64,000 nt of DNA, taken from contig CAIIXF020000004.1 in the NCBI GenBank assembly GCA_903813345.2, forward strand, positions 9,620,196 through 9,684,195, written 5' to 3'. The stretch is from Owenia fusiformis. Its lineage: Eukaryota; Annelida; Polychaeta; Sabellida; Oweniidae. The notes beneath the pieces are model-generated. The model was not told the DNA's origin. It searched no databases and worked only from the letters and a program-made list of their open reading frames with translations. Numbering within the stretch: the stretch's first letter is position 1; every line of letters begins with the position of its first letter. This document shows, in pieces, positions 1 through 31,715 of this stretch. A program made the translations under genes and the position numbers.

Positions 1-1486
1 ACTTTCATTTTTCAAACTTCAGAGGACTGGAAATCATTGATCATATCGCTTTTGAATAATACAAATGCTGTTTTTAATATTTTCATGTATACCAATAATT
101 AATTTCTCAATCCCTGGAATCCCTGGAATTTTCTCTTTGAGGTGTTCCAATGGCATAGTTCCAAGCAGATTCTGAGAAAGCGAAATCATGAATACTTCGC
201 GATTTATTGTTTTTTACCTTTAGTCAATAGTGGCTCAACATCCGACCATCATAACTTTGCCCCCCCCCCTTCCCCTTATCAACTCAATCTTTATGCAAAA
301 ATGTGTCATTTATCTTTGATTCAAACTACAAAAATAACGGGGGTATAAACGACTTGCTATCAGAGGGGGGATTTGACCCCTTTCCCTGCAGACATTAGAT
401 AGTCCATTCTCTCAAAGAACGGAGTATATTGTTATTTAGTTAATCGAACTGAAAGGGAAATGGACCCATCAACGTACTTATTGCCACTCAAAAAGGCAAT
501 ATCTTATTATAATATTCAATGCATAATTACCCAGATGAGAGTAGGTAGTTACCAGTTTCGCCACCAGGTGGCTGATTCGGGTTAATCAACATGGCAGGTA
601 TACAAGAAAGTTCCCTTAAACTTGAATATTATCAGTTTAAGTGGATCAATTTTATTTAATCCGTATGTGTCAATAATTATACAAAACGAAAATATGTCCA
701 GTAAAAAATAGTATCTGCCAAAAACAAGAAAAGATATTTCAGCTTTTGTAATTTTAAATACATGCCCGTTTAATTAAAGGTCTGAATAGTCATAAACCGC
801 GTCCTAAACTGTTTGCGATAACCTAGACGTGGCCATTTGAGAAAATGAGGATCCTGATTTTAGAATGTGCTACGACGACTGCATGAGTATTGTTTCTCGG
901 GTCCATTGTAATTCTATGGTTTCCTCTGAAATTATACGGTCAAATATTGTATCAGTCATATTTACTAGGGTAACCGTATGGCGTATTTAGATTATGTAGA
1001 GACAGAAAAAGTACGGTTCCCATGCGGGTTTTTAAATGACGACGTAATGTCAACATAGGGCGTCCACCCCATGGCGCGCGGACGTACATGTTGTTTTTTC
1101 TAAAAAAATACTAAGGCAGACACAAGGCGCTCGCTTGGGGCCCCTTAGCTTTGGCGAGTCTACTGTTTGCAAAGCAAAGTTTGCACTGTACTGTAATGCC
1201 AGAATGGAAACTTTCTACGGTTTTTCTACGGCGTTTTAGCTTCTATAATAATCGTAAGCAAGATGAAAAAAGTTTTTTCTCCGAGCATAAACTAAGTCAT
1301 TAAAGTATAGAGGTCCATGCTCCGAGTTATAATTAATACGGCGACTCTACGTCCTGTAAAATACTGAATACGACAATGTTTGCCGTAGAAATTTACCGAC
1401 ATCAGGTACGGTCGACGTACGCGCGCCCTAGATTAAATGTGACAGAGGTTCTCTTTTATTCTGATCAAATGTTCATTCATAGATGG
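1..1486. other. Upstream intergenic sequence
   Basis: No gene recognised. Contains a C-run near 260 and a somewhat GC-richer patch at about 1015-1150. Only short open frames without family signatures. Confidence 0.5.
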
Positions 1487-1590
1487 ACAGGGGCCTTTTT
1501 GTCATTACTGGGCCTTTAAGGCCTTATTTTATTTATTTTAGGTCAAATTTTGGAGAAATTGGGCCACAAAATTTCAAAATTTGGGCCCAT
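1487..1590. repeat. Dispersed GGCC-rich repeat, copy 1
   Basis: Low-complexity-like sequence with recurring gggcctttaaggcc, ggtcaaattt and tttgggcccat. A related stretch in reverse orientation lies at about 16262-16390, so this is probably a dispersed family that abuts the MITE starting at 1591. Confidence 0.45.
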
Positions 1591-2135
1591 ATGGCGTAGA
1601 ATAATGGAAATAACGTCACAACGCAAGCGTATAAATCGACATTTTATGGTCAAAAGATTTCAATGGAGAGCACTCTTCATCAAAACTTAAAATCTTAATA
1701 ACTTGACTTTTTAGCAAATCATTTATTTCTTTAGGATTCAACGGATCCTTGTTACACCCACCGAAGTCACTTGTTTTGATATGTACATGTAAATCAGCAA
1801 AATCCATCCATAGGCTTTCGGCCTTTATGATTAAATTAATTTTCGGGATCATTTTGCTAAAATCCCCCATTGGCCACCATTATAGAGTTTGAAAAAACTC
1901 AAATCCTCATCATTTCATATCATTCGATAACTGATCTAAACAACTCCAATCGCTTAGGATTCTAAGAGATCAAAGCTAGTACAATATGTTGACAACCACC
2001 GTTTCAATATTTGCTGCATAATCTTTCGGCCTTTTAGGTTATAAATTTGTCAATATTTTGATTTTCGACCATAAATGACGTACTTGGACTCAGATTCATT
2101 GTCCCCATGACGCTATTTCCATTATCCTACGCCAT
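1591..2135. mobile_element. Candidate MITE with 28-bp terminal inverted repeats
   Basis: The left end ATGGCGTAGAATAATGG and the inverted right end ATGGCGTAGGATAATGG match over about 28 bp with a few mismatches. The element is about 545 bp and lies just upstream of SUCLA2. An 84-codon minus-strand open frame (1616-1870) has no recognisable family. No clear target duplication, so the superfamily is open. Confidence 0.55.
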
Positions 2136-2366
2136 GTTTTTGGTTTAGGGGCCCAACAGATCTAGATCAATCATGGACGCCCGCAATCGATGACGATTGA
2201 CTCCTGCAAATCAAAAACCATATAGTTCTGGCTTGAAAACTTCCTGTCATTTTAGAGCAATATTTACACATTTGAAACTTATCGAAGTCAGGTTAGAGTA
2301 ACATGATGACACGTGGTTTTGATGTTTGACTTTTTCATAAAGTTTTACCAGTTTTCCTGTTCAATT

Positions 2367-2421
2367 TATAAAACTCCGAACACGTGTTGATTTTCTACCC
2401 CGTTCGTATTTTTGACGTAGC
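2367..2421 (+). promoter_or_regulatory. Possible SUCLA2 core promoter motifs
   Basis: A TATAAA lies at 2367-2372, about 65 nt before the ATG, followed by a palindromic E-box CACGTG (2381-2386) and a CRE-like TGACGTAG near 2414. The spacing would fit a 5' UTR of 30-40 nt. These short motifs occur by chance in AT-rich DNA, so the call is tentative. Confidence 0.3.
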
Positions 2422-2434
2422 AATAAAATTCAAT

Positions 2435-22095
<19,661 letters not shown>

Positions 22096-24366
22096 ACACT
22101 CCCAACCACTAGGATAATACATCTCAACAAATTCATCCCTAAATCTGGCTCCCAAATAACAAATGGTCACTCGCAAAGAAAATTGCCAAATATTTATTTA
22201 TTGTAAAAAGTATTCCAAAATATTGAAAATTTTGGACGATGCACAGTAAATATGCACCCTGTATAAAAGAAACACTGAGTATTGTAAGTTGTAACCCAGT
22301 TTTATTTTGCAGCCATTGCATTTAAAAAAATTTCGATTGAAAATGAATTGTATATCTCAAAATTGACTCTGGATTTATTAGATAACATTTGCACAACAAA
22401 ATTGTCAAATTAAATGCCGTGAAATGAAAATGGGTTACAGTATAGAATATAACAAATATGAAATAATAGTAAGAAATGAGAATTTGTTAATTTAAAATGA
22501 TGTTATATTTCGCTCTCCACACAATACAAATAAACAATCTGTTGCTCTGTATACATACATAACATTCAGAAGCAGTATGAAATAAGGAATATGTGTCTTA
22601 CTGTTAACCTAGAAAAGTTTGCATGATTAAATAATTTGTTAAAATGAACTATAGGATCGAGTTTCTGTACTACAGGAGTTTATGTACTACAGAAGTTTCT
22701 GTATTATAGGAGGACCCTGTAGTGTATTTGACTATCTTTATTCACTGTTATTATTTTATCATTCATATGTTCTATGTTTACAGTAAGCGTAATTACATGT
22801 ATATATACAGGTAACTACATTATCCACGTAACTTTATATAACAATACTATGGGTTTGAAGTACAGTGATTCATAATTTGATTTTTAGAAACTCGGAACTT
22901 TTTGCTGCCATCTTTTGTCACATTTTCTTTTTAAATTGCATTAAAAACATATTTCCTGTAAGCAACTAATATAAATGCAAACAAGTAATTTAACTATGTT
23001 TCCCCATCTTATGTTACTAGTCAATCTTTTATTTCTTTAAATGTACATGTTTATCCCATTGTGGGTATTCCATAAATTATGTTGCCATATTTTTATCGTA
23101 CGGTTAAGCTACATTAGAAGCTCGGATATATATTTATTTTATTGACAGCTCTGCAGGGATTTCACAAGTGCCCGTTTTTACAAAACACCCCAATTTTGAG
23201 AAATTTTGCCATACTTTTCATGTTAAAAGTACAATTTGCAATAATTTTATAGTTTTTTCTCATCAATTTGCTTATTGTCAAAAATGCTATTGAATTGAAA
23301 CCCCCCGTGGTTAGAATTAATGACAATAAAATTTATGTGAATATGTAGAGACATGATACAGTACTAAACATATAGGTTTGATTGATTTGAATTGAAGTGA
23401 TATATAGCTCTATAAAGTGACTGTTAAATAAATGTATATAGTAGGACTTTGAAATATGTCAGGCATACATTGTATGTAAGCCCGTGTTAAATAAATGTTT
23501 TAATAACATTAAAATCAACGAATTTGTATTTTATTTCAAATCCAAAGGAATTGCGATGACAGTCGGTAAAAAGATATATATATAGATGTATATTCTGGAT
23601 TTTGAAGCCCTGTGATCGGAGGATGGCCAATATCAGGGGCGATGTATCCATGGTTCAATAATAATCAGGCTTTAAAACATGCGGCAAAACTTTTGTTATC
23701 CCCAAACACTGGTCAGGAACATAGAGATGTACGAATAGCCTAACATAATGCCGCTAAATATATCTTGATTTCACAATAATGAGTCGCGATCTGGGGCCCA
23801 CCTGAAAACTGTCAATCATATACATGTAGGTCACCATTTCGTGAAATCTAACAGGAATACATTTTATCAAAGAGCAATATTTAATTTAACCATATTTTTA
23901 AAATCTGCATTACAATTTAAATATTTGTAAAATCACAGTTTTAGCATAATGATAAATGATAACTCCAGCCTTTACGAATAAAATACAACATGAAGTAAAA
24001 TTGTCTTCCATGAACGTTTAGCCAGTTAATTATTTTGTGAAAACACTTATTTTGAGTAAAACAAACTACTGTTATTTTCTTCACGTGAGCACCATATTTA
24101 CAATGTTATGTACACTTTATACACCAATACTATATTACACGGAACTATAATATTATACAATACGTTACCTAATGTTATATGGGCCTAAAACAATTACTTT
24201 TAGGCTGTACACAGACTAGATCACACAATTACTTACACTGTTGGCAATGTGGCCTACTATATTAAAGATCAAATAAAGACTTGGTATTTCATTTTCTTTC
24301 AGTTTCAAACTCTCTTGGCTTGTATATTTCCAATCGTTTTAATGAATGATAAAAGTATTTAATATA
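22096..24366 (+). other. SUCLA2 3' UTR and intergenic stretch
   Basis: Follows the SUCLA2 stop. AATAAA signals at 22529-22534, 23427-23432 and 23490-23495 are candidate polyadenylation sites; I cannot tell which is used. A short tri-repeat built on gtttctgtactacaggag lies near 22658-22712. Nothing else recognised. Confidence 0.45.
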
Positions 24367-25008
24367 CAGGGTGTCCCGAAAGTATGCCCCCCCCCCTAGG
24401 CAGACATATACCAGTGTTGTCATAGTATGTGTCATATATCATTTTAAAGCTTATCCAAAGTTACATTGATTCGCCAAGTATCATGGTTCAACTCTCAAAT
24501 GTTAAAAAATTACAGGCATTTCAAATTTAGTGTTTGGTCAAAATTAAGTTCAATTTTACACCAAATCACTGGTCAATGTGTCCTCCCAGGCCATCTTAAC
24601 AGCAGCAATTCTTTTCGGGTCGGATGGATATTGAGTTGGAAAAAGAGAATGGTGAGGGTAGAAACTCTAAGGAAACTCTTCTAAAGTGCCTTGACAGGTT
24701 TTAAGGGGGTTATGAAATTCCACATCCCTTTTTGAAGGGCTTTTAAGGTCATATTTGAAAATAATTGCTGCTGTTAGCATAGCCAAGGGGGGTCTCATAC
24801 ACTAGTAGTGTGGTGTAAAATTGAACTTTATTTTGACAAAATTCTAACTTTTAAAATGACTGTAACTTTTTCCCATTTGGGAGTTAAACCATAATACTTG
24901 GCAAATCAATGTAACTTTGGATAAGCTTTAAAATGATATATGATACATACTATGAGGACACTGGAATATGTCTGCCTAGGGGGGCCCCCATACTTTCGGG
25001 ACACCCTG
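24367..25008. mobile_element. 642-bp Tc1/mariner-like foldback element, copy 1
   Basis: Ends CAGGGTGTCCCGAAAGTA are inverted and flanked by TA (24365-24366 and 25009-25010), the target site of Tc1/mariner elements. The arms are long inverted repeats (taggcagacatatacc, aagcttatccaaagtt). A 10-C run lies just inside the left end. A related copy lies at about 30290-30891. It sits between the 3' ends of the convergent SUCLA2 and Ig-receptor genes. Confidence 0.85.
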
Positions 25009-25200
25009 TAGAATTGCAAAGTGTCATTAAAATCGTGCTTTCAAAACAACTAATTAGAAGTCAACATTATTTTTCATGTAAATACACACTGCTACATCTA
25101 AAACGTTTATGATATTTTAGAAAAGCATTAAAAATCCACGACTAGTTTTTTAGTAAAAAATCGTTATATAGATGTCTCGTCGGTGAGAACACACGGTATG

Positions 25201-26676
25201 CTACGCCTCGCATGGTCGCTGCGCTTGGACAGCCTTTGGAATAGTTTCAGAGTCTTTTATGGGCAGTGTTATTGTCCTATTGCCAGTATTGGTGTTCTGA
25301 AGATCTAGATCAGCATACAAAACTGGTCCTTTTAATGCTGCGTGGCGTGGAGATCCACCACAACTCCGGCACGAATTAATCGTATCTGTATTTCCGGGTG
25401 TATTCATCGCTACTTTAGCGTCAGTATGTAAACGGATTTGTTCCGCATTTAGAATGTCTGTGTAACCCTCGGAAAGTGGGGTTTCAGCCTCAGCGTCTCG
25501 CGCATCTCGGCCTCTCGTTGGCCGAGTGCGTTTGATCCTCCGTAGGACGTATACTATGAATACTATTAGCACTATGATTAAAAGAATAAGAATTGTGAGT
25601 CCACCGGCTAAGACTCCAGTTTGGACGTTACCTTGGAGTCCAGATTGGACACCAGAATCCGGTGAAGTATCTTGAATTTGTAGAATCAAACTCGCCTTCG
25701 CTGGCATATTTTTTTCGTTTAAATCGTTCGAAGCTTTACATATGTACACGCCACTATGATGGGGTTCTAATTCTCCTAGTGTTAATACCTGTTTATGTGA
25801 TACAAACTTGAGTGTCTTTTTGCCGATGTCTTCTTGATAGAACCAAGAGTACTCCGCAGGGGGGTTGGCTTGTGATTTACATGATATCGTTACAACCGCT
25901 CCTGAATTTAACAACATGACTCTACCCGTTACGATCTGGGATTTTATTATCAGTACTGGCTTTCTCGCGGCGAATGTAACTCTTACGAGGGTGGAACAAT
26001 GATCGCGGATGCCCAGTAACTCGTACCCGCATTTCACTTGTTTGTTATTCAAGTCGACATTAGTGGTGATGTTGAGACTAGAACTGGAGTTATTTCCGAC
26101 TACCTCCACCTTAGTTGGACTAACAGCATCGTTGCCTATCCTCCATTTGAACTTAGGGATCTGACGCTGGTCTCTATTTCCCATGAACTCCACAGTGCAA
26201 TTAAACGAGATGACTTCGCCTTCTCCAGCTCGCAGCACTGCTGGTGGACATTTGATGGGATCCATAACAACCAGATGCGGTTGTATTTGCCCGATGGGCC
26301 TCCCGGTAAATGCATCATTACATCTGTATTTTCCCCCGTCATTGCGATCTACATTATTTATAATCAAACTGAAATTTTCATTTGGGTCTATTTTATAACG
26401 CCCATTGGGCATCGTTTCAACTATTTTATTATTTGCTGAGATCTGTTCTCCAAATACGTGTGGTCTCGGAGCATATCCGGTCCACAAAACAAAATATTTT
26501 TGATCTTTATTAGTGGTATTGACATGACAATCCATATGTACGTTTGATCCGGCAATTGCAGCTTTGTCTGAAGGGGGTTTGATGACTTGTAATCCTAAGC
26601 ACGTTATCTGGACACTGGCGCAGACGACCAAGAGCCTCGTTATGAAATATTTGCAAATGTCAGCCATTTTGTTCAA
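25201..26676 (-). CDS. Single-pass receptor with three Ig domains and an ITIM-like tail (intronless)
   Basis: A 491-codon uninterrupted frame. Residues 1 to ~28 form a signal peptide (hydrophobic core FITRLLVVCASVQITCLG). Three Ig domains follow: ~31-137 (C50, W65, DGGKYRC ending at C119), ~140-236 (C160, W178, C216, with extra C143 and C227) and ~240-334 (C266, W278, SGVYIC ending at C313). One membrane segment (~355-377) is followed by basic residues and a 114-residue cytoplasmic tail. The tail has VLYADL (Y454), fitting the ITIM consensus, and YTDI (Y405). N-glycosylation sites include N53, N101, N159, N195/196 and N202. The second ATG (M4, aaaATGG) has the better start context. Likely a cell-adhesion or inhibitory immune-type receptor at the plasma membrane; orthology is not assignable by eye. 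The lack of introns in an intron-rich genome suggests a retrocopy. Confidence 0.87.
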   Translation of the reverse strand: MNKMADICKYFITRLLVVCASVQITCLGLQVIKPPSDKAAIAGSNVHMDCHVNTTNKDQKYFVLWTGYAPRPHVFGEQISANNKIVETMPNGRYKIDPNENFSLIINNVDRNDGGKYRCNDAFTGRPIGQIQPHLVVMDPIKCPPAVLRAGEGEVISFNCTVEFMGNRDQRQIPKFKWRIGNDAVSPTKVEVVGNNSSSSLNITTNVDLNNKQVKCGYELLGIRDHCSTLVRVTFAARKPVLIIKSQIVTGRVMLLNSGAVVTISCKSQANPPAEYSWFYQEDIGKKTLKFVSHKQVLTLGELEPHHSGVYICKASNDLNEKNMPAKASLILQIQDTSPDSGVQSGLQGNVQTGVLAGGLTILILLIIVLIVFIVYVLRRIKRTRPTRGRDARDAEAETPLSEGYTDILNAEQIRLHTDAKVAMNTPGNTDTINSCRSCGGSPRHAALKGPVLYADLDLQNTNTGNRTITLPIKDSETIPKAVQAQRPCEA

Positions 26677-29563
26677 TCAAAATTCATCTACGTTGATAAA
26701 GTTGATTGGACATTTAAGTTAAGTTACTGATATGAAAGAACCTAATCCTAGCAATCTTAAATATAGTTCTCCTTTTGATACTTCATAATCCAGTTGTCGA
26801 TTGAGTTTTCTAATATTCATTGAGAGTTAATCTTCGGTATTGAACGTGAGATTTATGCTCCGTTGGATCTTAATTAAGGAACAATCTTGGATATATCAAC
26901 AATCCTATGCTGTATGTATTGATTTACTGCCCCGTTGGTGTTGTTCAAAGGACACTATTTCTTAAAGGATTCAAGCTTTTATTTTCTTCTAGCCATCTTA
27001 TCTTGACGAACCAATACTTAATCCCATCGGAATTTATACAGGATCAAAATCTTAGATTTCTACGATATCGATATCAATTTAATTGGTGCAGTTATAAGAC
27101 ATTACGGAATTAAAATCAACTTTTTTCGGAAGCTGACACAAATTTCGTCGTAATCGTTCTTATTTTACCCGATCTGTGCTGTCGTTTGTGGTGTCACACA
27201 GAGACTTACATGTAGTGTCACCAGACTTAAACTCTAAACGATTGAATCAAAATATATAATTGTTTGTATTTTTGACGTAGCTCCTTTAACAGTGTTTCTG
27301 GTGCTTTCGCTAAATCCGATCCAGACCCTTGTAATTTCCCTAATGATATCAATTGGCACTCTATGTTCTTAAATCTACGTCTTATCGATTCACTTGCGTT
27401 TGTTCTCTACGTAAATGCCTAACTTATAGAATAATGTGTCTCTTGATATTATACCAGAGAAATTCTATTTCACGATTTAATTTTTCCTTATCCTCAGTTT
27501 ATTAACTCGAATTACACGTTTCCTAAATTCCAATCGGGTTTTATTAGACGTAGCATATATCCATAGACTATCAAATGGATTTTATATTGTTGGTTGGTTA
27601 AAGGCGAAACTCAATGATTAGCAGCCTTGGCTATTGTATGTTGTAATATCCACGAGATTATTCAATGAATCAGAATTGACGTTTTTTCGGCGTTCGGTGT
27701 TTCACTGCCAATTGTGACAATCCCTGGGTGGCCCTCTATCAAGACCCGACAATCCAAATTCTGACAACGATCGTTTAATGACAAGTCATTGGCATTTTCC
27801 AACTGGTGAATTATGGTTCTCATATGATATCCCGACTGCACTTCGTTTCTCTTTTTAATCAGACTTTCAAGGTACGTTACGTTTATGACTAAACGAACGA
27901 ACGGATTAGATAACAAACGTCACATAGGGTTATGATTATCCTCCTTGCAATAGTTCAAGCCGCTTCGTATGACTATACTACTAAACTCTCGGTCTCGGAT
28001 CAAATAACTGATCTGTTTTACTTGTAGTAATTACTAAAGTGGTCCATCGGCTCTTCTTCCGACAATTAGTGACGATTTATATCTTTCAAAGTACCTTACA
28101 GATATGACTCAACGAATTCTAAACCAGATTCCCTACATAACATCCAACGATGATACGTTTTGATTATTTCAATTCCCAAAGTAGTTCTGCAACACTTGCG
28201 CTGTCAATCCACAATCAAATCATATCCAACTAGATATTTATTCCTTCTAGATAGTTCACATCTAAATCTTGTCAATCTGCCGTCGCGTTATCTCCAATTA
28301 AATCCAAGTGATGGACGGCGTTGTTTGACAGATCTCGTAATGTGTTTTGACATATCACCCACAGTCTTTATGCTGAAAGTAAACACAAAGAAAATAAATG
28401 TTATTATTCCAAACAGATATCGTGTTTTCTTGCTTCCAATGCAAAATACACCAACTAATAATCGACGCAAATATTTATAATCCTATCCAGCCTGTTAGCT
28501 TGCCGAGCGACTGAGTGAGCTCAACTTAGAGCTGCGCTATCGTTATCTCGTTATTTAATAGCGTATCTAATCCAACGTTTTTATCGATATAAAGATGTGT
28601 GTTCTAGTCGGTTTGAAGATCCGCTTATCTTTAACTCAAAACGATATGCTATAATTGAGTTAATACTTAGTATATAGCGTGTCATAACAAACTTACAATT
28701 TTTGATGTATATGTACAGCCTATGTATTTATTTTGAGTAATATCTAATTAATCATGCTGTCATACTCTATTCATTTTTTATCTTGACTTTTTTAATTTTT
28801 TATCCATAGTAATTACAATAGACTTAATATGAAACAGTCGACAGTAGGCTAAAATGTTTCGTATCTTAATGTTGTATCTGAAATTAACGATTTAACCACA
28901 TTCTAAGGGTACATATTTTCAAAAAGATTAGAAAGTATGTCTATAGTCACACGTGCCTAATTAAAACTTACTTATCTAAAATATATTGATGTTAAGATTT
29001 ATTTATCGCGGTAATAATAATTGTGGAGTTAGTGTTGCCAAAGATCTGGAGGGGAGTGTAACTCCTACTTTCAATTTCCTTATGTTTTAATACTTGATAT
29101 TATGATTGTGGAAGCAGATACTAAATGCAATACACGACATGCTTAAAAATGCCTCAGGACGAAAACAATACCTTTGATCTGTTGCTCCTAGAGATCGTAT
29201 GTATCTATATGATGATATACTTAGACGACATTATTGAAAGTTCCCTTTTATCTCAGATGCGACATTTCCGATGTTTGGTAGCCTGATATTGTCCCCACCT
29301 GAGGCCCCCAATCGGGGTGTACTTGCATTTGGAATTTCATGTTTGGCTTAAGTTGAGCAAAGTAAGGCGACCTAAGGACATGCTTGAGTATGGAAGACCG
29401 AGTGACAATAATGTAACTATGACAATAATTGTTCATTAGCTCTGACGTCATAATTGTAGCCATGGTTACAACAATGAGCTTAATTATAAATAATGTACAA
29501 GCATGCAACTAAGAAAGATTCATAATGCAAATCAGAGAATTCATCTAACCGGGCCCTCCTTAA
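26677..29563. other. Intergenic stretch upstream of the Ig-receptor gene
   Basis: No gene recognised on either strand. A TATA-like CTATATTT on the minus strand near 26765 lies roughly 85 bp before the Ig-receptor start and could be its promoter, weakly supported. Open frames here are short and lack family motifs. Confidence 0.4.
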
Positions 29564-30287
29564 TCACGCCTAACCATCGACAAGGTACAGTCACGTGACA
29601 GTGACAAAATATGCCGTAGTACACTTTTGATGTACTATGTCATTTCCGCCATTTTATATCGCCATTTTCTAGAATGAGGAAGCGAGGTAAGAACTAGCAT
29701 TGATTTGATCAATATTGTGTCAGTTCATCATCAGGCAGTTGTTGCATTCGATTTGTAATTAAGTTGCAAATATGCATATCTATTTCAAATGATCCTCAGC
29801 AACTTCAATATCTTGTTATAGATCTACCCAGTACGTCAGGGATCTCTAAATCTTGACTGAATTTCGCAAAATTCTCTCTAATTTTTGTTTTGCTATGCAA
29901 ATAACAGCCAAACTACGACTAACACAACTTAAGATAAGTATACAAATATACATCCAGAGTTAATGCAAAACCGCTTTTTACTTTGGATGCTACTACGAAA
30001 AACAGATAATGTATGTTGTCAACTCGAATGTATGTTGTCACATTGGCCTTACAGATCTCAATTCACAGTTAATTTTACATGAATGAAATGCTATAATGTA
30101 CGTGTAATAGAAGGAACATATTTGATAATAAAGTAATAATTTATAATAATAGGGCTGGCATATCGAAAAATTTACTCTAATATTTTGTCCGTTAATCAAT
30201 AAAATTGTCATTGATATGATTAAATTTCAATGTTACTAATAATTTTTTAGTATTCCATAACCCTGGCTTTTGAACTTCTGCACTTTC

Positions 30288-30891
30288 CCCCCTAGGCAGA
30301 CATATACCAATTTCTCCATAGTATGTGTCATATATCATATTTAAGCTTATCCAAAGTTACATTGATTTGCCAAATATGATGGTTCAAATGGTAAAAAGTA
30401 ACAGGCATTTCAAAAATTAGCGTTTTGCCAAAAAGTCCATTTCAGTATCCTGGAAACAGCCCTGACCTGAATGTGACAGAAAATATGGATGCTATTCTCG
30501 AAGATAATATATGGATATCGAGTTCTAAAAAGATGACGTTTAGGGTAGATACTCCAAGGAAACTCTTCTTATGCCTTAAAAAGGTTTTATGAAGATTACA
30601 AAACGCCATATCCCTATTTGAAGCCAGTTTAAGATCATATATGGAAAGTATTGCTGCTGTTAACATGGCGGCTAAGGAGACACACCGACTATTGTTTTGG
30701 TGTAAAACTGACTTTAATTTTGTCCAAACACTAACTTTTGAAATTCCTGTAACTTTTTCCATTTGTGAGTTGAACCATGATACTCGGCAAATTAATGTAA
30801 CTTTGGATGAGCTTTAAAATGATATACGACACATACATGGAGACATTGGTATATGTCTGCCTATGGTGGCCCATAATTTCGGGACACCCTG
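30288..30891. mobile_element. Tc1/mariner-like foldback element, copy 2
   Basis: Shares the arm sequences taggcagacatatacca, cttatccaaagttac and the right end GGGACACCCTG|TA with the element at 24367. The left terminal CAGGGTGTCCC is lost or degraded. Lies within the 2.15-kb TTAA element. Confidence 0.78.
30446..30592 (+). pseudogene. Tc1/mariner transposase fragment
   Basis: 49 codons open to a stop. YPGNSPDLNVTENMDAIL matches the well-known SPDLNPIENxW block around the second catalytic Asp of Tc1/mariner transposases. The rest of the transposase is absent, so this is a remnant inside a foldback derivative. Confidence 0.72.
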
Positions 30892-31715
30892 TAGCATAAA
30901 GTCATCTTGGATTAGCTAGTAAAGATCTCTCCATGAACTCCTTAAGATTATTAAAATTCATAAAAGTGCAACTAAACATAACGTAACGTACCGACGTCGA
31001 GTGGTTAAAGAGGTCGGAAGAAAACACGCCGTGGTCACATATTAGTCACCATATTAATACTTTCATAAAATAAAATAGCATTCAACGAAAAAATCACTTT
31101 TACCTGTTTATCTGTACTAGGGATACAGGAGCATGTTCGTTGAACATCACTTGTAACGCATAAAACCCTTAATGCATTTTGAAATTAAATCATTGCAATG
31201 TTTAATATTATAACTCATGTATTTCAATTACAGGGACAACATACACTGTGAGTTGACAACGTACATTTCTGATTTTTTAAATTATATCAAATGCATGAAT
31301 GTTTATTAAATGTTCACCTGTCCTAAACTGTGTAGTTTAGAGAAACACATTCTCATAAAAATATTCGACACTCTGAGACGTCAGGGGAGAAAATTATCAA
31401 AGGAAATGTGTAAAAAACAACATTTTTCCAACCGAAGAATCGTATGGGTAGACTAACAACGAAAAAAATCGAGCACTGCTCGAAGATCTTTTAACGTTAT
31501 TAGAAAAATAAATGTCTTTGAAATCGAATGCACGCGAAATCAAACATAAAATCTTTTGTGTTCTCCTAAAATTTATTTTTGAAAACCTGCATCGAACCTA
31601 CATCATGGTCTTCGCTCAAAATCAGTTAATAGTGACATAGTACATCAAAAGTGTACTACGGCATATTTTGTCACCTGTCACGTGACTGTACCTTGTCGAT
31701 GGTTAGGCGTGTTAA

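Larger units (their letters stand above)
29564..31711. mobile_element. 2.15-kb element bounded by TTAA with ~80-bp inverted ends
   Basis: TTAA at 29560-29563 and 31712-31715. The ends CACGCCTAACCATCGAC match in inverted orientation for about 80 bp (through gtcacgtgac, atatgccgtagtacac and gatgtactatgtca); the left end has one extra T. Internal tgtatgttgtcaac motifs (about 30010-30043) recur inverted at about 31234-31262. The TTAA duplication points to a piggyBac-type element. No coding region, except that a mariner-like copy is nested inside. Confidence 0.75.

Noticed and set aside
26038-26439. 133-codon plus-strand open frame opposite the Ig-receptor gene
   Set aside because: Shadow of the 491-codon minus-strand gene, which has complete domain structure.
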